A stretch of 64,000 bases of DNA from Nemertoderma westbladi (lineage: Eukaryota > Xenacoelomorpha > Nemertodermatida > Nemertodermatidae): positions 1 through 64,000 of the forward strand of contig JAUCBJ010001621.1 of assembly GCA_032718475.1 (NCBI GenBank). Reading direction: 5' to 3'. How positions within the stretch are numbered: the first letter of the stretch is position 1; each line of letters opens with the position of its first letter. A model generated the notes under the pieces. It ran no database searches. It saw only the letters and a program-made list of their open reading frames with translations, and was not told where the DNA came from. Positions 9,473 to 20,384 of this stretch are shown piece by piece. Both the position numbers and the translations under genes were made by a program.

Positions 9473-10040
9473 TACGCTACGCGTACAAACTACTCAAACA
9501 AAATGCAGACCAAATACTGACAGACTACTATCAAGCCTAAACAAACTACGGCATATGCAGACTCCGAAATGATTAGTTAGTATGCGTTCTAACCCAGTAG
9601 TACGACTTATTCTTTCATAGGGGGTTTACCTCATAGCACTTGAAGCCCCTACTTTCCTAACTTAGCACTTTATCGGACAGATGCTCTACACACACCGAAA
9701 TTTCCTCAAACCCAACAACAGCCAGACAACTATCCAGCCTACAAATTATCTAAATAAAATTATACGCTACCCGTACAGACTACACAAACAAAGTACAGAC
9801 CAAACGATGGCAGACTACTATCAAGCCTAAATAAACCACAGGACATGCAGACTCCGAAATGGTTAAGTAGTATGCGTTCTAACCCAGTAGTACGACTTAT
9901 TCTTTAGATGGGGGTTTACCTTACAGCTATGGCTGCCCCTACTTCCTAACCGTTCTTTATCGGACATACACTCTACATGCACTGCAATCCGTTCAGACCT
10001 AATCAACAGTTAGCCAACAGTCAAGCCTACAAATTATCTG
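9473..10040. repeat. 290-bp direct tandem duplication
   Basis: Segment 9473-9762 is repeated with divergence as 9763-10040. Both begin at TACGCTAC-CGTACA and share GCAGACTCCGAAATG, then TATGCGTTCTAACCCAG, the GGGGGTTTACC block and AGCCTACAAATTATCT. The offset is 290 bp. Duplicated enhancer-like blocks are common in LTR/U3 or leader regions, so this supports the regulatory assignment of 8138-11472. Confidence 0.75.
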
Positions 10041-11472
10041 TACAATCTGAGCAGGCTTACACGCCTTCTGCTCAATACTGGCTTACAAATAAATAAAACT
10101 GACAGAAATAGGCCTAAGTAAAATCCCAATAAAAACCAGGCGTCCCCGATTAATTATTAAGACCCACCGGTATATAATAATCAAATCGAATAATACTGCT
10201 GTACCTGTACTGTAAGTACCGGTTCGGATGATCACGCAGTCAGGCCTACAGGTTTCCGGTCGACCGGTACTTTCGACTAGATTGCTTACACCGCAATCCA
10301 GAAGCTATATCTGTTACTGTTTGCGCTTTTAAGACCTTTGACAGTTTAACCTGCCAAATTAGGATGTCTTTTAGATGATATATAGTCTTTAGCTTATGAC
10401 GAGCATTTGATACACTACATTAGCCGAAGCCAGTCTATGCGCAATCATTCACCCGCTGGATATACCCGGGAGACTGAATTCGGAAGCTTAATGATTGATG
10501 GTGTAAGCCTACTGTATTATTCCTGTATTATTCGACTGATCGTAATATATAATCTCTGACAAATATTATTCACTTTCGGGAAATATTAACAGTTCCTTTA
10601 GGACGTGGCGCTCTAAATATGTAAACAGAGTTATGGCTTAAACTAGACACAACGAAAAGGCTATAGATTCACGTATATGGCGCATTCTTTAGGAGATGCT
10701 TTGTTATCAGTTACACTCATACACAATGCTGCACAATACTGCACACTAACCTGCCGACCTTCACTAAATTTAGTCACGTATAAAGAGAGCAACAGACAAT
10801 TTATGTTGGGCATATGAAATAGCATTAGATTCACTTCAAACCACTTAACATAGGTCGCAATCGTTTATCTGTAACCGGTCTCTCTAACCTTTAGTATATC
10901 AAGAAGGTGGGGTATCTGACTATTTATCAGTATTCCGATATAATATTTCATCAACCAATATAATGAATAACCGACAGTAAAAGCAGTAATATTAAGGTAT
11001 AAATGATTATTAAGTGAATGAGTTAACTCGGTAACAGATATACGTTCTATAATTAAGCCTACTAATGTTAAACTAAAGACTGAAACATGGAGGTGTCAAA
11101 AGCCGGTGTTCTTAGGCTCTGGGCAAAAACATAACACTGAACTACTGAGTTTCTGTACCCAACTCCAACACAGAGACAAAAACGCTCTGATTGGTCAACC
11201 GAACAGCGAGAGAACAAAGAAACAAAGAAATGTCGACGTGGCAATATCAGCTGTTATCCGTCGTCATGGTAGCGACACTGTTTTCAAGAGTATCTAGCTT
11301 ATCGCGTCACGAGATTGCGGATTATGTCCTCTAAAGTACAAATACAGAAGAAATGACTTTTATGTCCTCTAAAACACCAGTACAGCAAGGACACGGCCTT
11401 TTTATGCCTGGTAGACCAACTACAGAGTACTTTAAGGGAAAATAACCGGTTAATGACGCAAAAGCTTTTACA

Positions 11473-12046
11473 GATCCCGACCGGTATTTGGTTTATGTAC
11501 GCGTCCCCGCCGTGAGTGAAAAGGAGTTTGTTGCTGTCCGGTAATATTCTCGATGAGTATATGTATAAGGTACACGAGTAAAATAGATAGCACAATTGAT
11601 AGCATTAATATACAGAATATGTGATGGTGACGGCGGTTACGGTAACAAAGTGTTACCGTACTGCCCTAACTAAACTGCAGCACCACTGAGTAAACTGACC
11701 GGTAGTGGGGTATGCAACATAATATATACTGGTTACCTACACTACCTTGGCCTTATTGCTCAGCGGATGCCTTTCTCTCGCCCCTCATTGGCTAGTATGC
11801 TAATTCTCGCCTCCCACCTCTGTGGGAGTGTCCCCCCCCCCCCCCCCCCCGCTGCTGTTACTTTCTCTCCTTGAGGTAGCTTGACCTCTAACCTCTATTG
11901 TGTGGCTCTTTGGGGCTGTGTATTGTGCCCGTTATTGGGGGTGGTACGAGGTTTATTGGTAATCAACCTCGTGCTTCCCAATATTGCTTAAAGGCGCCCT
12001 TTCCAACTTTATGGGGGTTGGTGAGGCGGAATTGAAACCGCTCACA
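11473..12046 (-). repeat. BEL2 3' LTR
   Basis: Direct repeat of 19820-20384. On the minus strand it starts TGTGAGCGG at 12046, immediately after the polypurine tract, and ends ...CGGTCGGGATC at 11473. It contains a 19-C run (11832-11850) where the partner LTR has 7 C. The outer end lacks the usual terminal CA, so a few bases may have been lost. Confidence 0.85.
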
Positions 12047-12080
12047 CTCCCCCCCATGCTATCTTCCCGGTGAGAAGATA
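12047..12080 (-). promoter_or_regulatory. BEL2 polypurine tract with abutting hairpin
   Basis: The minus strand reads ATGGGGGGGAG directly before the LTR start TGTGAG, a typical plus-strand primer tract. Immediately upstream, ATGCTATCTTC is followed after a short loop by GAAGATAGCAT, a perfect 11-bp hairpin touching the tract. The tract is what fixes the element's orientation and LTR start. Confidence 0.7.
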
Positions 12081-12295
12081 GCATCAACCTCTAAGAGCGC
12101 TTCAATTCCGCTGGAAGCCCGATCTACTATCGGGTGTGGGGTGGAGTTATTTTTTTTTTCTCGGAGCCGGCTTTCCAGGCCGCTCCCTATGGGTATGATA
12201 TCGCTACCCTGTCTTGGTGCAACTTCATCTATCTTGCACCAAGACATCTGGCGTCTCGTGTCGGGCCACTTGCGGGTTTCTCTCACACAATTTTT

Positions 12296-13158
12296 GTTTC
12301 CCCAACACTCTCTCCACTCTAACTTCTCCACTCTACCTTACTCTCTACTCTAACACTCTCACTCTCTCCCCACACCTGAATCGCACTTGTCTGCACTCTC
12401 TCTCACCAGCAGCTCCTCTCCATACTCCTCTCTACTCTCTACCACTCCCTAAGGCCCTAATCTCTAATGCTACCCCTGTGCTATCATACTATCTACCTTA
12501 TCTAAAGTCTAACTTGCTAACTATCTAACTCTCTGTTCTACTAACTCTAACTAGCTCTCTGACTAACTCCTACTAACTCTTCTAAGTCTACTAACTCTAA
12601 CTCCACTAACTCCTAACTCTACTAGCTCTAACTAACTCCTAACTCTCTTCTAACTCTACTAGCTCTAACTAGAACTCTCTAACTCTCTACTAACTCTAAC
12701 TCTACTAGCTCTAACTAGAACTCTCTGCTAAGTCTACTCCGCTTACTACTTTCTACGTGGCGCTTTCGGTGCCTACAACCACCCTCTGCTACTACCTCCA
12801 TCTACGGGCGCTTCCTTTGCCCACAACCTCTCTACTACTACTTTCTACGTGGCGCTTCCGGTGCCCACAACCGTTCTGCTACTCATGGCATGTTAATATA
12901 CCACACTCCCTTACCCGCCGACTTCTAACTTAACTTTCTATTATCTTCTAACTACTAATTACTATCTTCTTACTATCTTCTACTATCTAACTATCTACTA
13001 ACTTTCATACTTCTAAATATTTCTACTTACTATCTAACTTCTACTTATTTATTATTTAATTATTTATTATTTATTTTAATTAAATAATTATTTGTGTGGG
13101 AAGGGTGTCTCGCCCTCATTCCCACCCCCCTCAGTCCAAAATATTGGACGACTAAACT
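12296..13158. repeat. BEL2 3' non-coding region: CT-rich and AT-rich simple sequence
   Basis: 12296-12745 is a degenerate run of CTAACT/CTCTAACT words. 12755-12880 holds about three copies of a block with CTACGTGGCGCTT and GGTGCC(C)ACAACC. 12935-13090 is CTA/ATT-rich. No coding potential is seen. This is where RT, RNase H and integrase would lie in a complete element, so the pol region appears to have been replaced by simple sequence. Confidence 0.6.
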
Positions 13159-14145
13159 CTAATGTCCCCCTTGATCTTCCATCGATTCTTTCCAGGAGGC
13201 ATTCTCCCACTGCCCCCCTATACGTCCTCTTATTCTTCGCCACACTCTCTCCGCCAATTCCAACTCACCAGGAATTGGTTCTCCCTCTTCTGCCACCCCA
13301 AAATCGGGTCTCTCCGCCGCCTTCTTAACTTTCTCGTCTCTTGGCACCAAAATGCCACCTCCCACCTTGTTGTCTCCTGGCGGCAGAATGAAAAGAAACT
13401 GAAAGAACAGACAAAACAGAATGTACAATAGTAGTCCTATCCCTTTCCATCCTGTCTTCCTTCTCGACTTCCCCCTTGTCGGTATGCCTTTCAACCGGAC
13501 CGGCGTCTCTTCCGGACACTCCTCTGGACACTCCTCCGGACACTCCTCCGGACTATTGTCCTCCTGACACTCCACCGGACACTCCTCCGGGTTGTCCTCC
13601 GGACATCTCGCCATCCGCTCTTCTCCATCCCCATACCGATACTTGCTGGGACCCTTGTTCCATCCCATTGCCTCTAAGTCTTCCGCGTCAAATCCATTCT
13701 CCTCCACCCACTCTCTTACTTTTACTTCCCCACCTGGTTTATCTACCGTTTCTGGTCTCTCCTCTGCGTCCTCTGCGTCTACGGTGCCTGGTAACATGCA
13801 CCCTGATGTCTCTGTCACTCTGGATGGAATCTTGGTTTTAACTGGGCCGCTAAGCATCCATCCGAACGGCGTGAGGATTGCCGTCGGATCCCACTGTCTG
13901 TCTTCGCCGAAGACCATCTTAATTCTCTCGTGGGCCATCGGGCAGTCCATTCCTACTATAATGGATACCTTCCTAATGTCCACCTCTGGTATTGAGAAAT
14001 CGATACCATCCAGGAATCTATATTGTTCAACCTCAATGTTAGTTGGTCGCCTGGCGTTGATATTTATCGATTCCATCACCTGGATGGGGTCGATGGTCGC
14101 CCCATAGTCGCATCCCGGTGCAATCGCTGATATCCTGCACCGCAT
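13159..14145 (-). pseudogene. BEL2 protease C-terminal half, first copy of the internal duplication
   Basis: 328 codons. Residues 56-102 match the C-terminal part of BEL/Pao proteases (VSIIVGMD...TPFGWMLSGPV, comparable with ILIGQ...GWYFTGP of BEL1). The N-terminal half with the catalytic D-S/T-G motif is absent, so it should be inactive. Residues 181-214 are a Cys-Pro-Glu-Glu repeat. Residues about 235-253 are strongly hydrophobic (GIGLLLYILFCLFFQFLF) and could span a membrane. The tail from about 255 is unique to this copy because the duplication breakpoint at 13389 falls there. I would not assign a function to the chimeric tail. Confidence 0.6.
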
Positions 14146-16240
14146 CCATAGTCCTTCACTTATCGCGCGTAGGTTTATATCTACCGATTTAGTGTTTTGG
14201 TTATCTAGACTCGGCCTACTGGGTATGTTGGGATTATGTTTATTTGTGGTGTTATTTTCTTTCTGTCCCTGTAACGGTGTGGCCCTACTCCCAGCTAACT
14301 GTGGGCTTGTAGCCCCCTGTGTGGCTGCGTGTGGTAGCGAGTCTTACTCTCGGGAATGGATCTGCAGGATTGTGTTCGGGTTTAGGCCTGTTGTATTCGG
14401 TCTTAGGCGCCTTCCCCAAACTATCCTCACTATAGACTGGGTCTGTTATCAACTCGGCTTCGTAGTTTAAGAAGCTCGACATTTCCTCTAGCCCTGGCTC
14501 CGCACCGTTCTTCTCGCGGGTGGAGAAGACGATCTTCCTCCACTTGCTCCGCAGCCAGATCGGCAGTGCCTGCGCTATCGTGGTGATGTTATTAGATGCG
14601 TTGAGTTCGTATGGCGCGTCTAATGTCTTCAGTATGATTAACGCCTTCTCGACCTTGTTCGCAAAGGTCTTTATGCTAACAGGGTTGTCTTGTAGGCCAC
14701 CTGATGTTATACCCCTCAGGGTCTGCCGGATGATCTTGGCTGGGTGTCCGTATTCCCTGTCTAGCGCCCGCCATGCGGTCGTGAAGCCGCCCTCGATGCC
14801 CTGATACTGCCTCATGAAAAGAAACTGAAAGAACAGACAAAACAGAACGTACAATAGTAGTCCTATCCCTTTCCATCCTGTCTTCCTTCTCGACTTCCCC
14901 CTTGTCGGTATGCCTTTCAACCGGACCGGCGTCTCTTCCGGACACTCCTCTGGACACTCCTCCGGATACTCCTCCGGACTATTGTCCTCCTGACACTCCA
15001 CCGGACACTCCTCCGGGTTGTCCTCCGGACATCTCGCCATCCGCTCTTCTCCATCCCCATACCGATACTTGCTGGGACCCTTGTTCCATCCCATTGCCTC
15101 TAAGTCTTCCGCGTCAAATCCATTCTCCTCCACCCACTCTCTTACTTTTACTTCCCCGCCTGGTTTATCTACCGTTTCTGGTCTCTCCTCTGCGTCCTCT
15201 GCGTCTACGGTGCCTGGTAACATGCACCCTGATGTCTCCGTCACTCTGGATGGAATCTTGGTTTTAACTGGGCCGCTAAGCATCCATCCGAACGGCGTGA
15301 GGATTGCCGTCGGATCCCACTGTCTGTCTTCGCCGAAGACCATCTTAATTCTCTCGTGGGCCATCGGGCAGTCCATTCCTACTATAATGGATACCTTCCT
15401 AATGTCCACCTCTGGTATTGAGAAATCGATACCATCCAGGAATCTATATTGTTCAACCTCAATGTTAGTTGGTCGCCTGGCGTTGATATTTATCGATTCC
15501 ATCACCTGGATGGGGTCGATGGTCGCCCCATAGTCGCATCCCGGTGCAATCGCTGATATCCTGCACCGCATCCATAGTCCTTCACTTATCGCGCGTAGGT
15601 TTATATCTACCGATTTAGTGTTTTGGTTATCTAGACTCGGCCTACTGGGTATGTTGGGATTATGTTTATTTGTGGTGTTATTTTCTTTCTGTCCCTGTAA
15701 CGGTGTGGCCCTACTCCCAGCTAACTGTGGGCTTGTAGCCCCCTGTGTGGCTGCGTGTGGTAGCGAGTCTTACTCTCGGGAATGGATCTGCAGGATTGTG
15801 TTCGGGTTTAGGCCTGTTGTATTCGGTCTTAGGCGCCTTCCCCAAACTATCCTCACTATAGACTGGGTCTGTTATCAACTCGGCTTCGTAGTTTAAGAAG
15901 CTCGACATTTCCTCTAGCCCTGGCTCCGCACCTTTCTTCTCGCGGGTGGAGAAGACGATCTTCCTCCACTTGCTCCGCAGCCAGATCGGCAGTGCCTGCG
16001 CTATCGTGGTGATGTTATTAGATGCGTTGAGTTCGTATGGCGCGTCTAATGTCTTCAGTACGATTAACGCCTTCTCGACCTTGTTCGCAAAGGTCTTTAT
16101 GCTAACAGGGTTGTCTTGTAGGCCACCTGATGTTATACCCCTCAGGGTCTGCCGGATGATCTTGGCTGGGTGCCCGTATTCCCTGTCTAGCGCCTGCCAT
16201 GCGGTCGTGAAGCCGCCCTCGATGCCCTGATACTGCCTCA
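13389..16240. repeat. 1426-bp tandem duplication inside BEL2
   Basis: 13389-14814 and 14815-16240 are the same sequence in tandem, differing by only a handful of substitutions seen by eye (for example GAATGTAC/GAACGTAC, CCGTTCTT/CCTTTCTT). The join is at TACTGCCTCA/TGAAAAG. The unit runs from within gag through the protease half and hydrophobic segment. Divergence appears lower than between the two LTRs, so the duplication probably arose after insertion, or the copies have been homogenised. Confidence 0.9.
14285..15571 (-). pseudogene. BEL2 protease-gag chimeric ORF created by the duplication
   Basis: 428 codons. It starts with the same protease half, Cys-Pro-Glu repeat and hydrophobic segment as 14145-13159. 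At the duplication join (14814/14815) it runs in frame into gag (RQYQGIEGGFTTAW...), ending at the gag stop at 14285. Domain order is thus protease-then-gag, the reverse of normal. This is most simply an accident of a tandem duplication with a compatible phase; translation is unproven. Confidence 0.6.
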
Positions 16241-16586
16241 CGATGTCATACGCTGGGCCTCCCGTATATACCTGTAGATATTTTAGGCACTCCGCCTGCG
16301 TCAAGTTGTTATTTAATATCTCGTTGCTGTACATGCGCCGAAATTGCAGGTATTCTTCCGGCCTACTTCCATAGAATTTAAATGGCTCGACCGGTGGTAA
16401 CTCGATCCTGGTCTTTAATGCATCGAATATGTCGCCATTCCCATCGCCTGTGCTTCCAATGGGTTCGCAGGATGCTGTACAGATTCTCCTGTTGGGTGCG
16501 GTCCGCCCGTCCTGTCTGTTGACCTTCTTCATTGCGTCGGATATATCATTGGGGGTAACGGCCCCCTCCATATTTCCGTGTCGCAC
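15711..16586 (-). pseudogene. BEL2 gag (DUF1759-like)
   Basis: About 290 codons; the first codon used here is GTG and the frame opens slightly upstream. It has the BEL/Pao gag core: PPVEPFKFYGSRPEEYLQF, then LKYLQVYTGGPAYDIV, a C-terminal SKWRKIV and LEEMSSFLNYEAEL. The frame stops at TAG 15711-15713. The downstream protease frame is open from about 50 nt before that stop but in the +1 phase. Zinc knuckles are absent in both phases. It could be a frameshift site or simple decay; the loss of knuckles and protease active site favours decay. Confidence 0.7.
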
Positions 16587-16918
16587 GACCTGTTCTCGTC
16601 CAGGGGGTTCGATGTTCTCATTGCTGTTCGAGTATATTGTTGATATTGTAATGGGGGAATGTCACCCTGCCCCCCCCCCCCCCCCACCGGTATGTTTGGT
16701 ACTGGGGTTGATGTTAATATATTGGGGCCCATACATCTATGTGCAATAACTCTCCCCTCCCCTGGATATATGTTATGTCCCTGGATATTATAGTCATGCT
16801 GCTGTGCTGGTACCGATATAGGCCTATCTACTTCTTGCCTACCTACCGGCATGTACTCCGCGACTTCCGGGTTTAATCCCGTCGTCCGCGCTACCCTATC
16901 GCCTACTCTATCTCTCAC
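16529..16918 (-). pseudogene. BEL2 gag N-terminal fragment, frameshifted
   Basis: 129 codons rich in Pro, Gln and Gly (EVDRPISVPAQQ...), resembling in composition the segment before the gag core of BEL1. It contains a glycine run encoded by a 16-G tract (16685-16670). It overlaps the gag core frame by 58 bp in another phase, so the frame is broken here, plausibly by slippage in the tract. Confidence 0.45.
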
Positions 16919-17261
16919 AGCATGGCCTATAATAGTATGTGCAGTAAGGCCTACAGTATGTCATGCAGTCTGCATGTGCCCTTCCGAACCGAAGTTTAAG
17001 TCTCTCGAATCTCGAATCTCCCCGCGACTACCGTACTCTCGATCGGCAGCTATATCCCGTCGGGAAGTTTCTCTTCGATCCCCTCTTCTATTCTCGTCTT
17101 CGTATCAGTACACTCTGTACCCCTCTCCTGGTGTGCGGTGCGTCTCTCCGGGGCGACGGCAATCTCCCGGAGTTCGACCCCACTGACTCCCTAACTCCAT
17201 CTCTACTATCGACGGCTCGCTATCCATCCTCGCTCTCCGGTTGCTCCTAGCAACGACTCTT

Positions 17262-17945
17262 CTATTATCTTCACTTCTTCTCTCTTCGACCTCTCGGTTA
17301 AACTCTACTAATCTTCTTCTTTCTTCGACCTCTCGGTTAAACTCTACTATTCTTCTTCTCTCTTCGACCTCTCAGTTAAACTCTACTATTCTTCTTCTCT
17401 CTTCTGACTGGGCTCGATGTCTCGTCACTCGCCCGTTCTCGGCGCTAACATCTGACTCTACTCTGTCCGGCTGGACCCTCCTGGGGATACTCATCATCCC
17501 CCTACTATTCTCCGTCGTCGGGTGCCGCGGTCCACCTAACTTGTCCCGCGCATTATCCGCCGACGCCTGTGGGACATTCTCTGCCCCCCCCCCCCTCTCG
17601 CTACTAATCTCTCGTGGTGGGGCGCCCGTAGCCCCCCCCCCACCTGCCACTTCTAACTTCACTATCTCTTACTACACTTCTGCGTCCCTCTTGTCGGACA
17701 TTCTCTACCCCCCCCCCTCTCTCGCCACTAATCTTCCGTGGTGGGGCGCCCGTAGCCCCCCCCCCCCCCCCCCCCACCCGCTACTTCTAACTTCACTATC
17801 TCTTACTTCACTTCTATGCCCCCCTTGTGGGGAATTCTCTGCCCCCCTGTGGGGCATTCTCTGCCCCCCCTCTCTCGCCACTAATCTTCCGTGGTGGGGC
17901 GCCCGTAGCCCCCCCCCCCCCCCCCCCACTCGCCACTTCTAACTT
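17262..17945. repeat. Two short tandem arrays in BEL2
   Basis: 17262-17403 contains three copies plus a partial copy of a 39-bp unit with TCTTCGACCTCTCGGTTAAA. 17574-17945 contains three copies of a 125-145 bp unit, each with CATTCTCT, a C-run, CGTGGTGGGGCGCCCGTAG, a longer C-run and TTCTAACTTCACTATCTCTTA. The C-runs vary in length between units. Confidence 0.8.
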
Positions 17946-18561
17946 CACTATCTCTTACTTCACTTCTACACCCCTCTCTAGTCGATGCACTGTCTCTACT
18001 GTGGCTGGGTCTACTCACCCCCGCCTCTCCCTGTGGAACTGCGTGGCCTGGCAGGCCCCCGTCGGGTTGACTCACGCCCGACGCTCCCTGCCTAACTACG
18101 TGGCCTTGCAGGCCCCCGTTGGGGTCTCTCGCCCCCGCTACTCTCTGCGCACTAACTGCGTTGCCTTGCAGGCTACAGTTGGCCGGACCATCTGTGTCTC
18201 CTACATTAGTATTAATAGCCCCGTTATCAATATTATTATTTAAATTATTTAAATTAGAATTATTATTATTTTCTAAATTTAAATTATTATTTGAATCATT
18301 TGGAATATTTGAATTAATATTATTCGGATTATTTTGAATATTTGAATTAGAATTATTATTTGAATTATTTATATTTAAATTACTACTACCAGGTAAAGGG
18401 TTATTATCTGCAATAAAGGTTTGATTAGGGTCATCCACTACGGTACTATTAATATTAATTACTTCTAATGTATTATTATTACCCCCCCCCCCCCCCCCTG
18501 CCCGTACGGCTACACCAGTTCTGGTTCTGTCGCCCGGTGCTTGTAAGTGGGGTATTAACAA
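17881..18561 (-). pseudogene. BEL2 Asn-rich low-complexity ORF
   Basis: 226 codons with an Asn-rich stretch (about residues 30-130, runs of N with S, L and I) encoded by ATT/AAT-rich DNA at 18230-18480. It is followed by imperfect repeats of GGLxGHxVxQGxxGVSxP type. It sits between the coiled-coil ORF and gag. The composition changes sharply from the GC-rich flanks. It is probably a low-complexity linker of the ancestral polyprotein; no function can be assigned. Confidence 0.35.
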
Positions 18562-18901
18562 ACGTTTTCACTACTTCTGGCTCCTCGTAAACACTACCCG
18601 AGCCAGCCTCACTCTCTGATAGTCCCAACTGCGCCAGTTCTAGTCGGTGTTTCTGTTTGGCTTTATATTGCATAAGCCCCCTTAGGCGGGCATGCAAATC
18701 ATCCCACACACGCTTTGCCTCTATCTCTCTCTCTCTGTCCTCTCGTAAACTTTGCTTGGCCATCTCTGCCTCTCTCGCAACCCTCTCAAGCCGCCTCGCC
18801 GGCTCGCTCTCTACTCTCATCTCCCGCTCTCTACGCTCCTCGGCTCTCTCTCTACACTCCCTTGCCAACTCTCTTTCTCTCCAACAATGCGGTTCCCTCA
18901 C
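18479..18901 (-). pseudogene. BEL2 5' ORF, second part, in a shifted frame
   Basis: 140 codons. The Arg/Glu-rich helix (RECRERAEERREREMRVE) continues the charged helix of the ORF ending at 18852 but in another phase, with a 50-bp overlap. This indicates one ancestral coiled-coil ORF broken by a frameshift near 18890. It ends in a Gly run from a 17-C tract at 18482-18498. Confidence 0.5.
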
Positions 18902-19751
18902 TCAGTCGCCTCTCTAACTCTTTCTGGTCTAGCGCCGCAATTCTCAATTGACACGCCAGATTTATCTCCCGCACCCGTCTTGCTTTTGCGGAGGATGTAG
19001 CAGACTTATCGGTTGCGACGGACTCCCGTTGCCCCTCTGTCCTACTAACTTTCCCCCGCTTTCCGGGGTTCTCGCTGACCGACGAGACCGAATCCTCGGA
19101 GTTAACCTCGGATTCGCCCTCGTGCGGTCCCGCCCAACCCACTAACTTAACTCCCCTGGCATCGACTAAGTATGGCCCTATGTACACTACACCATGCTCC
19201 ATACCCCTAGATCGCCACAGTTCGAACAGTTCGGTGGCGACCGCTCTCGCTCTTTCACCCGCCAACTCTCCTTGTCCAAAGCTGACTAGATAGTTAAAAT
19301 GTTTATTCGACTCACCTAGCCGCTTCTCTAGCTTCACCTGATCTACCTTCGCTCCTTCCTTGGCCTCCCTTAGTTGTTCCTTTGTGGCGTTGTAAGCCCG
19401 CCGGAGCCGATCGCTGACCCCGACGTCCTCGTCGCCGACATCCCCTCTTTCTCGGCGTCGTAACGGCGGCCCCACCGTCGCCGTTCCGGTGGGCCGTCCG
19501 TCGCCCTCGGCCCGTGGCTGGCCGGCGACATCGGTACGTCGTCCGCCGCCGTGCCTTGACTCTTCTCTCCCTTCTCTCGACTCGTCTCTCCCTTCTCGTT
19601 GTGGTAGATGGCCGACCTCCGCGTGGATTGCCGGATCGTCTATCATCGACGAACCCGGCGTCGTGGGTTGATACCGTCGCGTCGCGGCCTCGCGGATCGT
19701 TAGGTTGTCGTCCGGGGTCCACGGCGGTGTCCTCTCTCCCTCTTGACTCAT
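18852..19751 (-). pseudogene. BEL2 5' ORF, first part
   Basis: 299 codons starting at ATG 19751, about 70 bp after the 5' LTR. The first 110 residues are Arg/Glu/Gly-rich and disordered-looking. Then comes a charged helical segment (about 115-145) and a compact segment with VVYIGPYLVDARG. The C-terminus runs into a Glu/Arg helix cut by a frameshift. It occupies the same position as the coiled-coil ORF of BEL1. Product unknown. Confidence 0.5.
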
Positions 19752-19819
19752 CTTTGACTTTATGGTGGCTGGCAGTCACAGTTTGCAGTGGTAACTTTGT
19801 TACTGTGACAGGATCAGAG

Positions 19820-20384
19820 GATCCCGACCGGTATTTGGTTTATGTACGCATCCCCGCCGTGAGTGAAAAGGAGTTTGTTGCTGTCCGGTAATATTCTTGA
19901 TGAGTATATGTATAAGGTACACGAGTAAAATAGATAGCACAATTGATAGCAGTAATATACATAATATGTGATGGTGACGGCGGTTACGGTAACAAAGTGT
20001 TACCGTACTGCCCTAACTAAACTGCAGCACCACTGAGTAAACTGACCGGTAGTAGGGTATGCAACATAATATATACTGGTTACCTACACTACCTTGGCCT
20101 TATTGCTCAGCGGATGCCTTTCCCTCGCCCCTCATTGGCTACTATGCTAATTCTCGCATCCCACCTCTGTGGGAGTGTTTCCCCCCCAGCTGCTGTTACT
20201 TTCTCTCCTTGAGGTAGCTTGACCTCTAACCTCTATTGTGTGGCTCTTTGGGGCTGTGTATTGTGCCCATTATTGGGGGTGGTACGAGGTTGATTGGTAA
20301 TCAACCTCGTGCTTCCCAATATTGCTTAAAGGCGCCCTTTCCAACTTTATGGGGGTTGGTGAGGGGGAATTGAATCCGCTCACA
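19820..20384 (-). repeat. BEL2 5' LTR
   Basis: Direct repeat of 11473-12046, starting TGTGAGCGG on the minus strand at 20384. A TATA-like TATATATTATG lies near 20076-20065 on the minus strand. Inward of 19820 no obvious TGG-type primer-binding site is seen, so the priming tRNA is undetermined. Confidence 0.85.

Larger units (their letters stand above)
8138..11472 (-). other. Non-coding 5' leader / LTR candidate of BEL1
   Basis: No convincing ORF in 3.3 kb. It lies directly upstream of the BEL1 5' ORF and contains two internal tandem repeats (listed separately), so it may hold the element's 5' UTR and LTR. On the minus strand a CCAAT box (11194-11190, within GACCAATCAG) could be part of a promoter. 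I could not find a primer-binding site or LTR terminus, and the matching 3' LTR is outside the window. The division between element and flank is unknown. Confidence 0.4.
11473..20384 (-). mobile_element. Non-autonomous BEL/Pao element BEL2 with paired LTRs
   Basis: Two nearly identical 565-574 bp direct repeats bound an interior that carries BEL/Pao-type gag and the C-terminal half of a DUF1758-type protease on the minus strand. No RT, RNase H or integrase is present. The interior is frameshifted in several places and internally duplicated. A polypurine tract precedes the left (3') LTR. The LTRs differ by about a dozen substitutions by eye plus a C-tract length change. No target-site duplication could be matched, since the left LTR's outer end differs from the right one's inner end by at least a short deletion. 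Mobilisation would need enzymes in trans, perhaps from a BEL1-like element. Confidence 0.85.

Noticed and set aside
11106-11297. 63-residue plus-strand ORF
   Set aside because: No recognisable features; lies in the presumed regulatory region upstream of BEL1.
13476-15533. Plus-strand ORFs duplicated at 1426-bp spacing
   Set aside because: Antisense shadows of the duplicated gag/protease region, on the strand opposite to the LTR and polypurine-tract orientation.
17241-17942. 233-residue plus-strand ORF rich in Ser/Leu/Pro
   Set aside because: Antisense to BEL2 and made of its CT-rich tandem repeats and C-runs.
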